44,238 bases of DNA from Streptomyces olivaceoviridis (lineage in GTDB: Bacteria; Actinomycetota; Actinomycetes; Streptomycetales; Streptomycetaceae): NCBI RefSeq assembly GCF_014650115.1, contig NZ_BMUI01000046.1:1-44238 (forward strand). The letters are read 5' to 3'. Shown here piece after piece: positions 33,020 to 41,193 of the stretch (its first letter is position 1; the number at the start of each line of letters is the position of its first letter). A program made the position numbers and the translations under genes. The notes below the pieces were generated by a model. The model saw only the letters and a program-made list of their open reading frames with translations. It was not told the origin of the DNA and did no database searches.

Positions 33020-34759
33020 GTGCCGATCGTGGCTCAGAGCACCGAGACCACCGACTGGGTCTCCCGTTTCGCGGATGAGGTCATCGAGGAGTCGGAGCGC
33101 CGGGCCCCGGGCAAACCGGTCGTCGTCGCGTCCGGACTCTCCCCCTCCGGTCCGATCCACCTCGGCAACCTCCGCGAGGTCATGACCCCGCACCTCGTCG
33201 CCGACGAGATCCGCCGCCGTGGCCGCGAGGTCCGGCACCTGATCTCCTGGGACGACTACGACCGGTACCGCAAGGTCCCGGCCGGCGTCGCCGGCATCGA
33301 CGAGTCCTGGGCCGAGCACATCGGCAAGCCGCTGACCTCCGTCCCCGCGCCGAAGGGCTCGCCGCACCCGAACTGGGCCGAGCACTTCAAGGCCGCGATG
33401 ATCGAGTCGCTGGCCCAGCTCGGCGTCGAGTTCGACGGCATCAGCCAGACCGAGCAGTACACCTCCGGCGCCTACCGCGAGCAGATCCTGCACGCCATGA
33501 AGCACCGGAACGGGATCGACGCGATCCTCGACCAGTACCGCACGAAGAAGGCCCCGAAGAAGCAGCAGCAGAAGCCCCTGGACGAGGCCGAACTGGAGGC
33601 CGAGGAGGGCTCCGGCGCCGCGTCCGAGGACGACGGCAGCTCCGGCTCCGCCGGGTACTTCCCGTACAAGCCGTACTGCGGCAACTGCGGCAAGGACCTG
33701 ACGACGGTCACCTCCTACGACGACGACAGCACCGAGCTGTCGTACACCTGCACCGCCTGCGGCTTCGCCGAGACCGTCCGGCTCAGCGAGTTCAACCGCG
33801 GCAAGCTGGTCTGGAAGGTCGACTGGCCGATGCGCTGGGCCTACGAGGGCGTGATCTTCGAGCCCAGCGGGGTCGACCACTCCTCGCCGGGCTCCAGCTT
33901 CCAGGTCGGCGGCCAGATCGTCGGCATCTTCGGCGGCGAGCAGCCCATCGGCCCCATGTACGCCTTCGTCGGCATCTCCGGCATGGCGAAGATGTCCTCC
34001 TCGCGGGGCGGGGTCCCGACCCCGGCCGACGCGCTGAAGATCATGGAGCCGCAGCTCCTGCGCTGGCTGTACGCCCGCCGCCGGCCCAACCAGTCCTTCA
34101 AGATCGCCTTCGACCAGGAGATCCAGCGGCTCTACGACGAGTGGGACAAGCTCGCCGCCAAGGTCACCGAGGACTCCGCCCTGCCCGGCGACGTGGCCGC
34201 GTACACCCGCGCCGTCGGCACCGCCGCCGGTGAGCTGCCGAAGACGCCGCGACCGCTGCCGTACCGCACGCTCGCGTCCGTCGCCGACATCACCGCCGGA
34301 CACGAGGACCAGGCCCTGCGCATCCTCTCCGAGCTCGACCCGGAGCAGCCGCTGGCCTCACTGGACGAGGTACGGCCCCGGTACGACAGGGCCGAGGCCT
34401 GGATCAACACGCACGTCCCCGCCGACCAGCGGACCATCGTGCGCGACGAGCCCGACGCCGAGCTGCTGAAGTCCCTCGACGAGGCCTCCCAGCAGTCCGT
34501 ACGCCTGCTGCTCGACGGACTCGCCGACCACTGGTCGCTCGACGGACTGACCCACCTCGTGTACGGCGTGCCCAAGGTCCAGGCCGGGTTCTCCGCCGAC
34601 GCCACGCCCAAGGAACTGCCCGCCGAGATCAAGACCGCTCAGCGGACGTTCTTCGCTCTCCTGTACCACCTGCTCGTCGGCCGCGACACCGGGCCCCGGC
34701 TGCCCACGCTGCTGCTGGCCGTGGGACAGGACCGGGTGCGGCGCCTGCTCGGCGAGTAA
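33020..34759 (+). CDS. lysS: Class I lysyl-tRNA synthetase
   Basis: A LysRS of the class I (archaeal/spirochaete/actinobacterial) type, 579 residues, unrelated to the class II enzyme of most bacteria. HLGN in SGPIHLGNLREV is the HIGH motif and GMAKMSSSRG is the KMSKS motif. CGNCG and CTACG (about 224-250) form a zinc ribbon. An Asp/Glu/Lys/Gln-rich insertion (KKAPKKQQQKP, EEGSGAASEDDGSSG; about 175-215) is longer than in archaeal forms. GTG 33020 is used; GTG 33029 lies at a better distance from GAAGGA and is a fair alternative. Many Streptomyces also carry a class II LysRS, so this copy may be one of two. Confidence 0.96.
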   Translation: MPIVAQSTETTDWVSRFADEVIEESERRAPGKPVVVASGLSPSGPIHLGNLREVMTPHLVADEIRRRGREVRHLISWDDYDRYRKVPAGVAGIDESWAEHIGKPLTSVPAPKGSPHPNWAEHFKAAMIESLAQLGVEFDGISQTEQYTSGAYREQILHAMKHRNGIDAILDQYRTKKAPKKQQQKPLDEAELEAEEGSGAASEDDGSSGSAGYFPYKPYCGNCGKDLTTVTSYDDDSTELSYTCTACGFAETVRLSEFNRGKLVWKVDWPMRWAYEGVIFEPSGVDHSSPGSSFQVGGQIVGIFGGEQPIGPMYAFVGISGMAKMSSSRGGVPTPADALKIMEPQLLRWLYARRRPNQSFKIAFDQEIQRLYDEWDKLAAKVTEDSALPGDVAAYTRAVGTAAGELPKTPRPLPYRTLASVADITAGHEDQALRILSELDPEQPLASLDEVRPRYDRAEAWINTHVPADQRTIVRDEPDAELLKSLDEASQQSVRLLLDGLADHWSLDGLTHLVYGVPKVQAGFSADATPKELPAEIKTAQRTFFALLYHLLVGRDTGPRLPTLLLAVGQDRVRRLLGE

Positions 34760-34768
34760 GGCGAGCAA

Positions 34769-34820
34769 ACGGCATGAAGAAGGGGCCCTCCGCCGGCGGA
34801 GGGCCCCTTCTTCATGCCGT
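34769..34820. terminator. 52-bp perfect palindromic terminator between convergent genes
   Basis: Bases 34769-34794 and 34795-34820 are exact reverse complements with no loop bases, centred on CCGG. The hairpin contains GAAGAAGGGGCCCTCC and its complement, so each strand reads a GC stem flanked by CTTCTT. It starts 9 bp after the lysS stop, and its last base is the first base of the opposing gene's stop codon, so it serves both. Confidence 0.9.
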
Positions 34821-36091
34821 CACGCGATGTGGTCCTCTTCCAGCTCCGCGTTGAAGCGGTTGGTGAAGCGGTTGACCATGCGGTCGGCGTCACGCGAGGG
34901 CAGCGTGATGCCGTACGTCGCCTCCACCGCCTCGCCGAACTGGTGCGGGGTGGGGAAGCTGCCGTCGATCGACTTGCGGAACACCTGGTAGTAGTCCTCC
35001 TCCGTCGGGTCCGGCTGGGGGGTGCCCCCGCCCTCACCCAGCTCACGGGTGCGGTTCGGACCCACCGGAATGGGGAAGCTGCCGGTCTCCTCCGGGGACG
35101 GCTGCTGGAACTGCTCCCTGGGCTGGTCCTCGTACCAGTCCTCGTACTGCTCCTCGGGGGCGTACTGGGGTTCCTGGAGCATGGGGTCGTAGGTGGGGTC
35201 GTAGCCGCCGTGGTACTCCACCTCCCGGGGAGTCTGGAACCAGGGGCTCTGCTCGTCCACCGGAGGCTCGTCGGGCCGCTGCTCGCTCGGCGGCGCGGCC
35301 TGCCGGGGGACGGGCACCGCCCCGGCGGGACGAGGGCCCGCGACCGCGGTGCGTGCCGCCGCCTCCAGCTGCGGCTGGGGAGCCGGGGGCAGCAGCACCG
35401 GTTCGATGCCCGCCGCCGCCAGACCCGCCGGGGCCGTCTCCGCCAGGGGCACGCCGTACCGTGCCAGCCGCAGCGGCATCAGGGACTCCACCGGGGCCTT
35501 GCGGCGCCAGGCACGGCCGAAACGGGACCGCAGGCGGGCCTGGTAGACCAGGCGTTCCTGCTCCAGCTTGATGACCTGGTCGTAGGAGCGCAGCTCCCAC
35601 AGCTTCATACGGCGCCACAGCAGGAACGTGGGCACCGGAGAGAGGAGCCAGCGGGTGAGGCGGACCCCCTCCATGTGCTTGTCGGCCGTGATGTCCGCGA
35701 TCCGGCCGATCGCGTGCCGGGCCGCCTCGACCGCCACGACGAACAGCACCGGGATCACCGCGTGCATCCCGACACCCAGCGGGTCCGGCCAGGCGGCGGC
35801 GCCGTTGAACGCGATCGTCGCCGCCGTCAGCAGCCACGCCGTCTGGCGCAGCAGCGGGAAGGGGATCCGGATCCAGGTCAGCAGCAGGTCCAGGGCCAGG
35901 AGGACACAGATGCCCGCGTCGATGCCCACCGGGAACACATAGGAGAAGTTCCCGAAGCCCTTCTTGACGGCCAGCGCACGGACGGCCGCGTACGAACCGG
36001 CGAAGCCGATGCCGGCGATGATCAACGCGCCGGTCACGACCACGCCGATCAGCACGCGGTGCATCCGAGTCAGCTGCAGTGGCGCGGCCAC
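34820..36091 (-). CDS. DUF2637 (SpdB-like) membrane protein
   Basis: A 423-residue protein. Four hydrophobic helices fill the first 120 residues (VLIGVVVTGALIIAGIGFAG, FPVGIDAGICVLLALDLLLTW, AWLLTAATIAFNGAAAW, VIPVLFVVAVEAARH). A cytoplasmic region rich in Arg, Pro and Glu then leads to a conserved C-terminal helix (SFPTPHQFGEAVEATYGI..., MVNRFTNRFNAELE). The helical part is DUF2637, found in Streptomyces conjugative spread (Spd) proteins and in chromosomal relatives. GTG 36091 is preferred, since GGGAGGGGAG lies 5 nt upstream. The function is unknown. Confidence 0.85.
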   Translation of the reverse strand: MAAPLQLTRMHRVLIGVVVTGALIIAGIGFAGSYAAVRALAVKKGFGNFSYVFPVGIDAGICVLLALDLLLTWIRIPFPLLRQTAWLLTAATIAFNGAAAWPDPLGVGMHAVIPVLFVVAVEAARHAIGRIADITADKHMEGVRLTRWLLSPVPTFLLWRRMKLWELRSYDQVIKLEQERLVYQARLRSRFGRAWRRKAPVESLMPLRLARYGVPLAETAPAGLAAAGIEPVLLPPAPQPQLEAAARTAVAGPRPAGAVPVPRQAAPPSEQRPDEPPVDEQSPWFQTPREVEYHGGYDPTYDPMLQEPQYAPEEQYEDWYEDQPREQFQQPSPEETGSFPIPVGPNRTRELGEGGGTPQPDPTEEDYYQVFRKSIDGSFPTPHQFGEAVEATYGITLPSRDADRMVNRFTNRFNAELEEDHIA

Positions 36092-36204
36092 TCGTACTCC
36101 CCTCCCATTGCGTGTTGTTGCGCGCAACAGAGTGGCACACGTGTACGGCGAACGTGGTGCCGGTCAGCCGCCACGGCCCTCCGTCAGCCGCCACAGCCCT
36201 CCGG

Positions 36205-37107
36205 TCAGCTGTCCTTCGCGGCCGACGCGGACGCGGACGCGTCGGCCGAGGCCGACTTGGACGGAGACTTCGACGGAGCCCCGGAAGACGACGCCGACTT
36301 CGAGGGAGACGCCGACGAAGTAGCGGTACCACCGGCCCCGTTGGCCGACGACACCGACGCCACGGCCTCCTTCAGAGCCTTCTCCGCGGCCTTCGTCAGG
36401 TCGTCGGCGTCCGGCGTCTTCTCACCCGCGAGACCGGCACCGTTGTAGTCGACCGTCACGACGACGTTCTCCACCCGGGCCACGACCGTCTGCTGCTTGA
36501 ACAGACCTTCCTTCTTCTTCAGGTCGTAGCGCACCGCCATCGCCTCCGCGCCCGTGCCGGACAGCGGTGTCGCCTTGGTGTTCTTCGCACCGTCCACCGC
36601 CTGCGCGTCCTTCACCTGCCGGGCGTAGTACGCGTGCGCCTGGTCGTCACCGGAGCCGCGCGTGACGTCCGAGTCGAAGCGGAGCAGCGAGACGTTCAGC
36701 CAGCGGAACTGGGAGCCCTTGACACCGTTGTTGTCCAGGCTGTTCCACGAGCAGGAGGCACGCGACGACGGCTCGTCCGAACTGCCCTTCTTGCCGGACT
36801 TGCCGCTCTTCGGGACCAGATCGCCCAACGTCTTCTTCGACAGCACCGCGCACGCGTCGGGAAGCTTCCCGTACGCCGCCGCCTGCACCGTCGGCGACGC
36901 GCTCACCGACGGCTGCGCACTGCTGCTCCCCGCCGACTGCCCGCCGCTCCCGCCACTCGACCCGGCCTTGGAGTCACCCGAGTCGGAGGAGCACGCCGCG
37001 GTGATCAGAACCGCGGGAACGGCTGCCGCGCAGACAAGAACGCGGCGCAGGCGCATGGCTCGCTGGTGTCGCTGGGCACGGTCGTCTCGCTGGGCTGCTC
37101 GCTGCAT
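36205..37107 (-). CDS. DUF3558 lipoprotein (first of two)
   Basis: A 300-residue secreted lipoprotein. After a basic N-terminus, a hydrophobic core (RRVLVCAAAVPAVLITA) leads to the lipobox ITAC with Cys near residue 39. A Ser/Gly-rich spacer is followed by a DUF3558 domain (about 80-240): LPDACAVLSKKTLGDLVP, then CSWNSLDN...FRWLNVSLLRF, and VVVTVDYNG. The tail is low-complexity, Ser/Ala/Lys-rich. ATG 37107 has GAAGGA 3 nt upstream; an inner ATG at 37056 is also possible. It belongs to a run with the next lipoprotein and the DUF2637 gene on the same strand. Confidence 0.85.
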   Translation of the reverse strand: MQRAAQRDDRAQRHQRAMRLRRVLVCAAAVPAVLITAACSSDSGDSKAGSSGGSGGQSAGSSSAQPSVSASPTVQAAAYGKLPDACAVLSKKTLGDLVPKSGKSGKKGSSDEPSSRASCSWNSLDNNGVKGSQFRWLNVSLLRFDSDVTRGSGDDQAHAYYARQVKDAQAVDGAKNTKATPLSGTGAEAMAVRYDLKKKEGLFKQQTVVARVENVVVTVDYNGAGLAGEKTPDADDLTKAAEKALKEAVASVSSANGAGGTATSSASPSKSASSSGAPSKSPSKSASADASASASAAKDS

Positions 37108-37233
37108 GGTTCCTTCACTCGTGACGCTCGGTGTTCGTGCGGGTTCCTGCGGGGCCACGGTACGCGGTGAAGGACCTGTGCGGTTTCCGTTCGCGCGCTT
37201 CGCGGGAGCGGGCGGACGGGACCGGCGAGACCG

Positions 37234-38124
37234 TCAGCCGCCCAGCGCGTCATCCAGCCGAGAGGCCAGATTACGGGCCCTGTCCTGCATTTCCTTGCTG
37301 TCGGGGACCGTTCCCATGGCCATCGGCTGCTCCTCGTACTGGATGGTGACGATGACGTTGGACGTGCGGAACACCACAGTCACCGTCCGCTGTTCGGCCG
37401 TCGAACCGGACGTACTGAGCCGGTCGTCCAGATACGCCTCGTCACCGAGGTCGGTCAGCACGCGCGGCTGGAGGTCGGAGGACGCCGCACCGGAGGACGC
37501 GTCGGAGGACGCGTCGGAGGACTCGGAGGACCCCGAGGAAGCAGGGGAGTTGGCGGAAGAGGGCCGCGTCGAGCCCGGGGAGGCCGCACCACCCGGGGAG
37601 CCCTTCGCCGACGAGGACGCGGATGCGGACGCGGTGGGCGTCGGGGACGAGGGTGGCGCCGAGGAGGTCGCCGGCGCCGGGAGGTCGGCGGCCGTCTCCT
37701 TGTCCAGGAACAGCCTCTGCGCCTGGTCGTCGTCGCTGACCGTGTTGTCGTACGACACCACGCGCTCGAAGTCGACGGACAGCCGGTCCGTGGCGGCGGC
37801 CGACTCGACCTTCCAGTGGCAGCCGACCTTGCGATCGGTGTCGTAGGTGAGCGTGGCGTCGCCCTGGTAGGCCTTGTCCCGCTGTGCCGGGTCGGTGATC
37901 TGCTGGATGCCGGGCAGCAGCGCGTCCAGGGTGTCGTGGCCGACCGCGCCGCAGGGCTCGGGGAGCGTGCGGTACCTGCCGGGCTGGGCGGCTGCGGTGG
38001 CCGAGCCGGCGTCGCCCGGGTTGGCGTCGTCCGTCGGCCCCTTGTCCCCGGAGCCGCTCGTGCAGCCGGCCAGCAGCGCCGCGAGGAGGGCGGCGGTGCC
38101 GGTTACGTACGCCTTCCGCTGCAC
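37234..38124 (-). CDS. DUF3558 lipoprotein (second of two)
   Basis: A 296-residue lipoprotein paralogous to its downstream neighbour. The signal sequence is MQRKAYVTGTAALLAALLAGC, with the lipobox Cys at 21. The DUF3558 domain (about 50-280) has LPEPCGAVGHDTLDALLPG, GCHWKVESA, LSVDFERVVSYDN and, near the end, VIVTIQYEE. A long Ser/Ala/Pro insertion with SSDASSDASSGAASS interrupts it. GTG 38124 has GAGGAG 8 nt upstream. The tandem pair suggests duplication; ligand and role are unknown. Confidence 0.85.
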   Translation of the reverse strand: MQRKAYVTGTAALLAALLAGCTSGSGDKGPTDDANPGDAGSATAAAQPGRYRTLPEPCGAVGHDTLDALLPGIQQITDPAQRDKAYQGDATLTYDTDRKVGCHWKVESAAATDRLSVDFERVVSYDNTVSDDDQAQRLFLDKETAADLPAPATSSAPPSSPTPTASASASSSAKGSPGGAASPGSTRPSSANSPASSGSSESSDASSDASSGAASSDLQPRVLTDLGDEAYLDDRLSTSGSTAEQRTVTVVFRTSNVIVTIQYEEQPMAMGTVPDSKEMQDRARNLASRLDDALGG

Positions 38125-38338
38125 GGTCGGGCTCCTCTCGACGGTGTGCGATCGCTGGTGCTCCAGTGTCCCCGCTGGTTATTCGCTTGCCGCGGCGGGG
38201 CGTCCCCTGGAGACAATGTGTATCGCACGCACTGCCGTGGACGCCGGTCCCTTGTCCCTTTTCATCGACCTTGGCGCCGCTTTTGCGTTTTGCCGCTTCC
38301 AAGCCTTTTGTTATCGCTTCCGGGGGAATGAGGAACGT

Positions 38339-39532
38339 ATGTCGTACGTGGAGATGCCGGGCGCCAAGGTCCCGATCCGGATGTGGGCGGACCCGGCGAC
38401 GGTCGAGGACGTGGCCCTGCGCCAGCTCCAGAACGTGGCGACCCTGCCGTGGATCAAGGGCCTGGCCGTGATGCCGGACGTGCACTACGGCAAGGGCGCC
38501 ACGGTCGGCTCGGTCATCGCGATGCGGGGCGCGGTGTGCCCGGCGGCGGTCGGGGTGGACATCGGCTGCGGGATGTCGGCGGTGAAGACGTCCCTGACGG
38601 CGAACGACCTGCCCGGGGATCTGTCGCGACTGCGGTCGAGGATCGAGCAGGTGATTCCGGTGGGGCGGGGGATGCACCAGGATCCCGTGGAGCCGGGGGA
38701 CTTCCACGGGCTGGCCACGGCCGGGTGGGAGGACTTCTGGGGGCGGTTCGAGGGGGTCGCGGAGGCGGTGCACTTCCGCAAGGGTCGAGCAATCGGACAA
38801 ATGGGGACACTCGGGTCCGGGAATCACTTTGCAGAAGTTTGCATCAGTGAAGACAATTCGGTCTGGCTCATGCTCCACTCCGGCTCCCGGAACATCGGCA
38901 AGGAACTCGCCGAGCACCACATCGGTGTGGCTCGGAAACTTCCGCACAACCAGGGCCTGGTCGACCGGGACCTCGCCGTCTTCGTCGCGGACACCCCGCA
39001 GATGGCGGCCTACCGCAACGATCTGTTCTGGGCGCAGGAGTACGCCAAGTACAACCGCACGCTCATGATGGCACTCCTGAAGGACGTGATCCGCAAGGAG
39101 TTCAAGAAGGCCAAGCCGACCTTCGAGCCGGAGATCTCCTGCCACCACAACTACGTGGCGGAGGAGCGGTACGAGGGCATGGACCTGCTGGTGACCCGTA
39201 AGGGAGCGATCCGGGCCGGCACCGGTGAGTACGGGATCATCCCGGGCTCGATGGGCACGGGTTCCTACATCGTGAAGGGACTCGGCAACGAACTGGCCTT
39301 CAACTCCGCCTCGCACGGAGCCGGTCGGCGGATGAGCCGGAACGCTGCCAAGCGGCGCTTCTCGACCAAGGACCTGGAGGAGCAGACCCGGGGCGTGGAG
39401 TGCCGGAAGGACTCCGGTGTCGTGGACGAGATCCCGGGCGCCTACAAGTCGATCGACCAGGTCATCGACCAGCAGCGGGACTTGGTCCAGGTCGTGGCGA
39501 AGCTGAAGCAGGTCGTCTGCGTCAAGGGGTGA
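38339..39532 (+). CDS. rtcB: RtcB-type RNA ligase
   Basis: A GTP-dependent 3'-phosphate RNA ligase/repair protein, 397 residues, of the short bacterial form. DIGCGM (Cys metal ligand) lies near residue 77. GTLGSGNHFAEV (near 155-166) has the GSGNHF metal/GTP motif, and HSGSRNIG, CHHNYV and GTGSYIV follow. SHGAGRRMSR near 325 carries the guanylylated His. All key residues are present. ATG 38339 is preceded by GAGGAA. Bases 38791-38870 have 50% GC by hand count, against more than 65% around them, with A/T-ending codons exactly over the GSGNHF motif. The 70 bp before the gene are AT-rich as well. A homing endonuclease gene converges on it from 43 bp away. Confidence 0.93.
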   Translation: MSYVEMPGAKVPIRMWADPATVEDVALRQLQNVATLPWIKGLAVMPDVHYGKGATVGSVIAMRGAVCPAAVGVDIGCGMSAVKTSLTANDLPGDLSRLRSRIEQVIPVGRGMHQDPVEPGDFHGLATAGWEDFWGRFEGVAEAVHFRKGRAIGQMGTLGSGNHFAEVCISEDNSVWLMLHSGSRNIGKELAEHHIGVARKLPHNQGLVDRDLAVFVADTPQMAAYRNDLFWAQEYAKYNRTLMMALLKDVIRKEFKKAKPTFEPEISCHHNYVAEERYEGMDLLVTRKGAIRAGTGEYGIIPGSMGTGSYIVKGLGNELAFNSASHGAGRRMSRNAAKRRFSTKDLEEQTRGVECRKDSGVVDEIPGAYKSIDQVIDQQRDLVQVVAKLKQVVCVKG

Positions 39533-39534
39533 CG

Positions 39535-39567
39535 CGAGGGGCCCCGACTGGAGCCGGAGGCCCCTCG
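39535..39567. terminator. Hairpin between rtcB and the homing endonuclease gene
   Basis: Arms CGAGGGGCC (39535-39543) and GGCCCCTCG (39559-39567) flank a 15-nt loop in the 43-bp space between the two convergent stop codons. Confidence 0.7.
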
Positions 39568-39575
39568 TCATTCGG

Positions 39576-40409
39576 TCATTGCTCGCTGGGCATCAGCAAC
39601 CGGCCGTTGCGGAGTCTCCACAGGCGAAGGCGACAGCTTTGCTCGGTGCGGCCCAGTTCGTGGGCGACCGCAGTGATGTCGTGAGAACGAAGCAGGGTGA
39701 GGTCCTCCTGGGCCGTCCAGTTGCGGCGCGAGTGCACGACACGCATGTCGGGCGGTCGCCTCCAGGATGCGATCGCGTCCGCTTTGACCTGCTTGCGCCC
39801 GAGCGACATGCAGCCTGGGTAGTACAGGTCGGCTGCCAGGTCCTGAGCAGCCTCCTTCGCGTACAGGATGTTGTAAACCTCGTCGCGTGTGTTCCGGTTG
39901 ACGGTGCGTTCCACGCCAGTGACCTGCCGGGCATAGGAACACACGTAAGTGCTGATGGCCGTGCTTGACGTGGTCAGTGAGAGAATGGGCCAGCCGCGAT
40001 CTGCGAAGCCCAGTGAGCCGTCGGCGTCGATGAGTCCGCGAAGGTAGTCGCGCTCTGCGAAACCACCGTTCGGGGGAGCGATCGCCCTGGATTTCCTACC
40101 GTACGGCAGGCCCAGCTCGTTGAGCCTGGTCCTGCCTTCCAAAGAACACAGCGTCCAGGTTGCCGAGTGCTGATTCTCGGCGTAGTTCGTGGACCGCTCT
40201 CGTTCGGTGACGCTGCTGTTGTACGGCGTCAGGTGCTTGAACCTGTACAGCAGGTCGATGTCCCTGACATTGAGTTCGACCGTCAGGCGGCCTTTCCGTC
40301 CTGGCCCTTGGTGCAAGTGCCCATCCGCCTGCAAGAACCCGAACATGTACGCGTACTCGGGGACCGTGAGGTCCATGAACCGGTGGGCGTTAGGCTCGCG
40401 GTCAGCCAC
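39576..40409 (-). CDS. Free-standing LAGLIDADG homing endonuclease with Myb/SANT-like tail
   Basis: A 277-residue protein with two dodecapeptide motifs, MFGFLQADGHL (22-32) and LRGLIDADGSLGF (123-135). Each holds the acidic residue that binds metal at the cleavage centre, which suggests a monomeric double-motif LAGLIDADG endonuclease. The tail (228-267; RRNWTAQEDLTLLRSHDITA, then GRTEQSCRLRLWRLR) resembles a Myb/SANT-type DNA-binding helix bundle. No intein splice blocks are visible, and no host intron is evident, so it is free-standing. GTG 40409 has GGAGG 7 nt upstream. Codon use is less GC-biased than in neighbouring genes, which indicates horizontal arrival. The position next to rtcB on one side and a broken gene on the other supports mobility. 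Confidence 0.88.
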   Translation of the reverse strand: MADREPNAHRFMDLTVPEYAYMFGFLQADGHLHQGPGRKGRLTVELNVRDIDLLYRFKHLTPYNSSVTERERSTNYAENQHSATWTLCSLEGRTRLNELGLPYGRKSRAIAPPNGGFAERDYLRGLIDADGSLGFADRGWPILSLTTSSTAISTYVCSYARQVTGVERTVNRNTRDEVYNILYAKEAAQDLAADLYYPGCMSLGRKQVKADAIASWRRPPDMRVVHSRRNWTAQEDLTLLRSHDITAVAHELGRTEQSCRLRLWRLRNGRLLMPSEQ

Positions 40410-40440
40410 AGGGAAGCCTCCACTTCCTTGCTGGTCAGGT

Positions 40441-40470
40441 CCTCGCCCGGGACCGGCATCCCGGGCGAGG
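40441..40470. repeat. Perfect hairpin upstream of the endonuclease gene
   Basis: Arms of 12 bp (40441-40452 and 40459-40470) surround the loop CCGGCA. It lies 31 bp before the endonuclease start. It could be a terminator for the other strand, an attenuator for the endonuclease, or a mark of the mobile unit's end. Confidence 0.6.
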
Positions 40471-40608
40471 GCCGTCGAGTTGATCGTGTGGCGCGAGCCT
40501 AGGGCGGATGTTCGTGCGGTGATCGGTGATCGATGAGGTTCGCCCTTGTGGGTTACCCGTCCCGCCCGTCCCCTGGCTCCAGCGAGTCCAGCCAGCGCAG
40601 CAGGCCCC

Positions 40609-41028
40609 GGCGGATTCGCCTCCAACGCCCTCGCCTGGGCCGATGCGGTCCGCGCCGAGCGCGCCGTCTTCGCCCCCTTCGGCGATGTCGCGCTGCCCGT
40701 GGTCGACCCGGCGGACATCGCCGCGGTGGCCGCCGCCGCACTGCGCGAGGACCGGCACACCGGCCGGGTGTACGAGCTGACCGGGCCCGAGCCCATCAGC
40801 CCGCGTGAGCAGGCCGAGGTCATCGCCGCGGCCCTCGGCGAGGAGGTGGCCTCCGTCGAGCTGTCCCGTGAGGCGGCGCACGCGGGAATGGCGCGGTTCA
40901 TGCCGGAGCAGGTCGTCGCCGGCGCCCGCGCAGGGCGAGCGCGGACGTGGAGGCGGTCCTGGGGCGTCCGGCCGCGTCCTTCGCCGTGTGGGGCGCGCGG
41001 AACCTGCCGGCGTTCGCCCAGGTCCGGC
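40609..41028 (+). pseudogene. NmrA/SDR-type NAD(P)-binding protein, 5'-truncated and frameshifted
   Basis: From 40609 the frame reads GGFASNALAWADAVRAER, then DVALPVVDPADIAAVAAAAL and GRVYELTGPEPISPREQAEV. This is the C-terminal half of an NmrA-like NAD(P)H-binding (atypical SDR) protein. The N-terminal Rossmann half is absent; in its place are unrelated bases and the endonuclease gene. Around 40921-40935 the frame shifts: the expected ending (ASADVEAVLGRPAASFAVW...NLPAFA) is found in another frame up to about 41028. No start codon with a ribosome-binding site precedes it. Both defects make it a relic rather than a gene. Confidence 0.8.
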
Positions 41029-41031
41029 GGG

Positions 41032-41193
41032 TTACTTCGCGTGCCGTACGGCGTAGATCATGACGAACGCGATGAAGTGGATGCCGAAGAGGAAGTAGGC
41101 CAGGAAGTACCAGACCTGGCGTTCGTTCTTCGTCTCCTGTGCCAGGCGCCGCTTCTCGAAGGTGTCCTCCGTCGGGGAGTTCTCGTCCGTCAC
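41032..41193 (-). CDS. DUF6126-like single-pass micro-protein
   Basis: A 53-residue protein reading VTDENSPTEDTFEKRRLAQE at the start. A conserved-looking stretch with one membrane helix follows (VWYFLAYFLFGIHFIAFVMI) and then a short basic end (RHAK). It resembles the small DUF6126 membrane proteins of Streptomyces, whose role is unknown. GTG 41193 overlaps the stop of the SDR gene (GTGA), so it is translated by coupling. It is easily lost in automatic calling because of its length. Confidence 0.75.
   Translation of the reverse strand: MTDENSPTEDTFEKRRLAQETKNERQVWYFLAYFLFGIHFIAFVMIYAVRHAK

Noticed and set aside
38339..39532. An intein in rtcB, suggested by the neighbouring LAGLIDADG gene.
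   Set aside because: The rtcB frame is uninterrupted and of normal length, and the endonuclease is on the other strand outside it.
40441..40560. A tRNA or attachment site beside the endonuclease gene.
   Set aside because: The hairpin is a simple 12-bp stem; no cloverleaf, T-loop or direct repeats were found.
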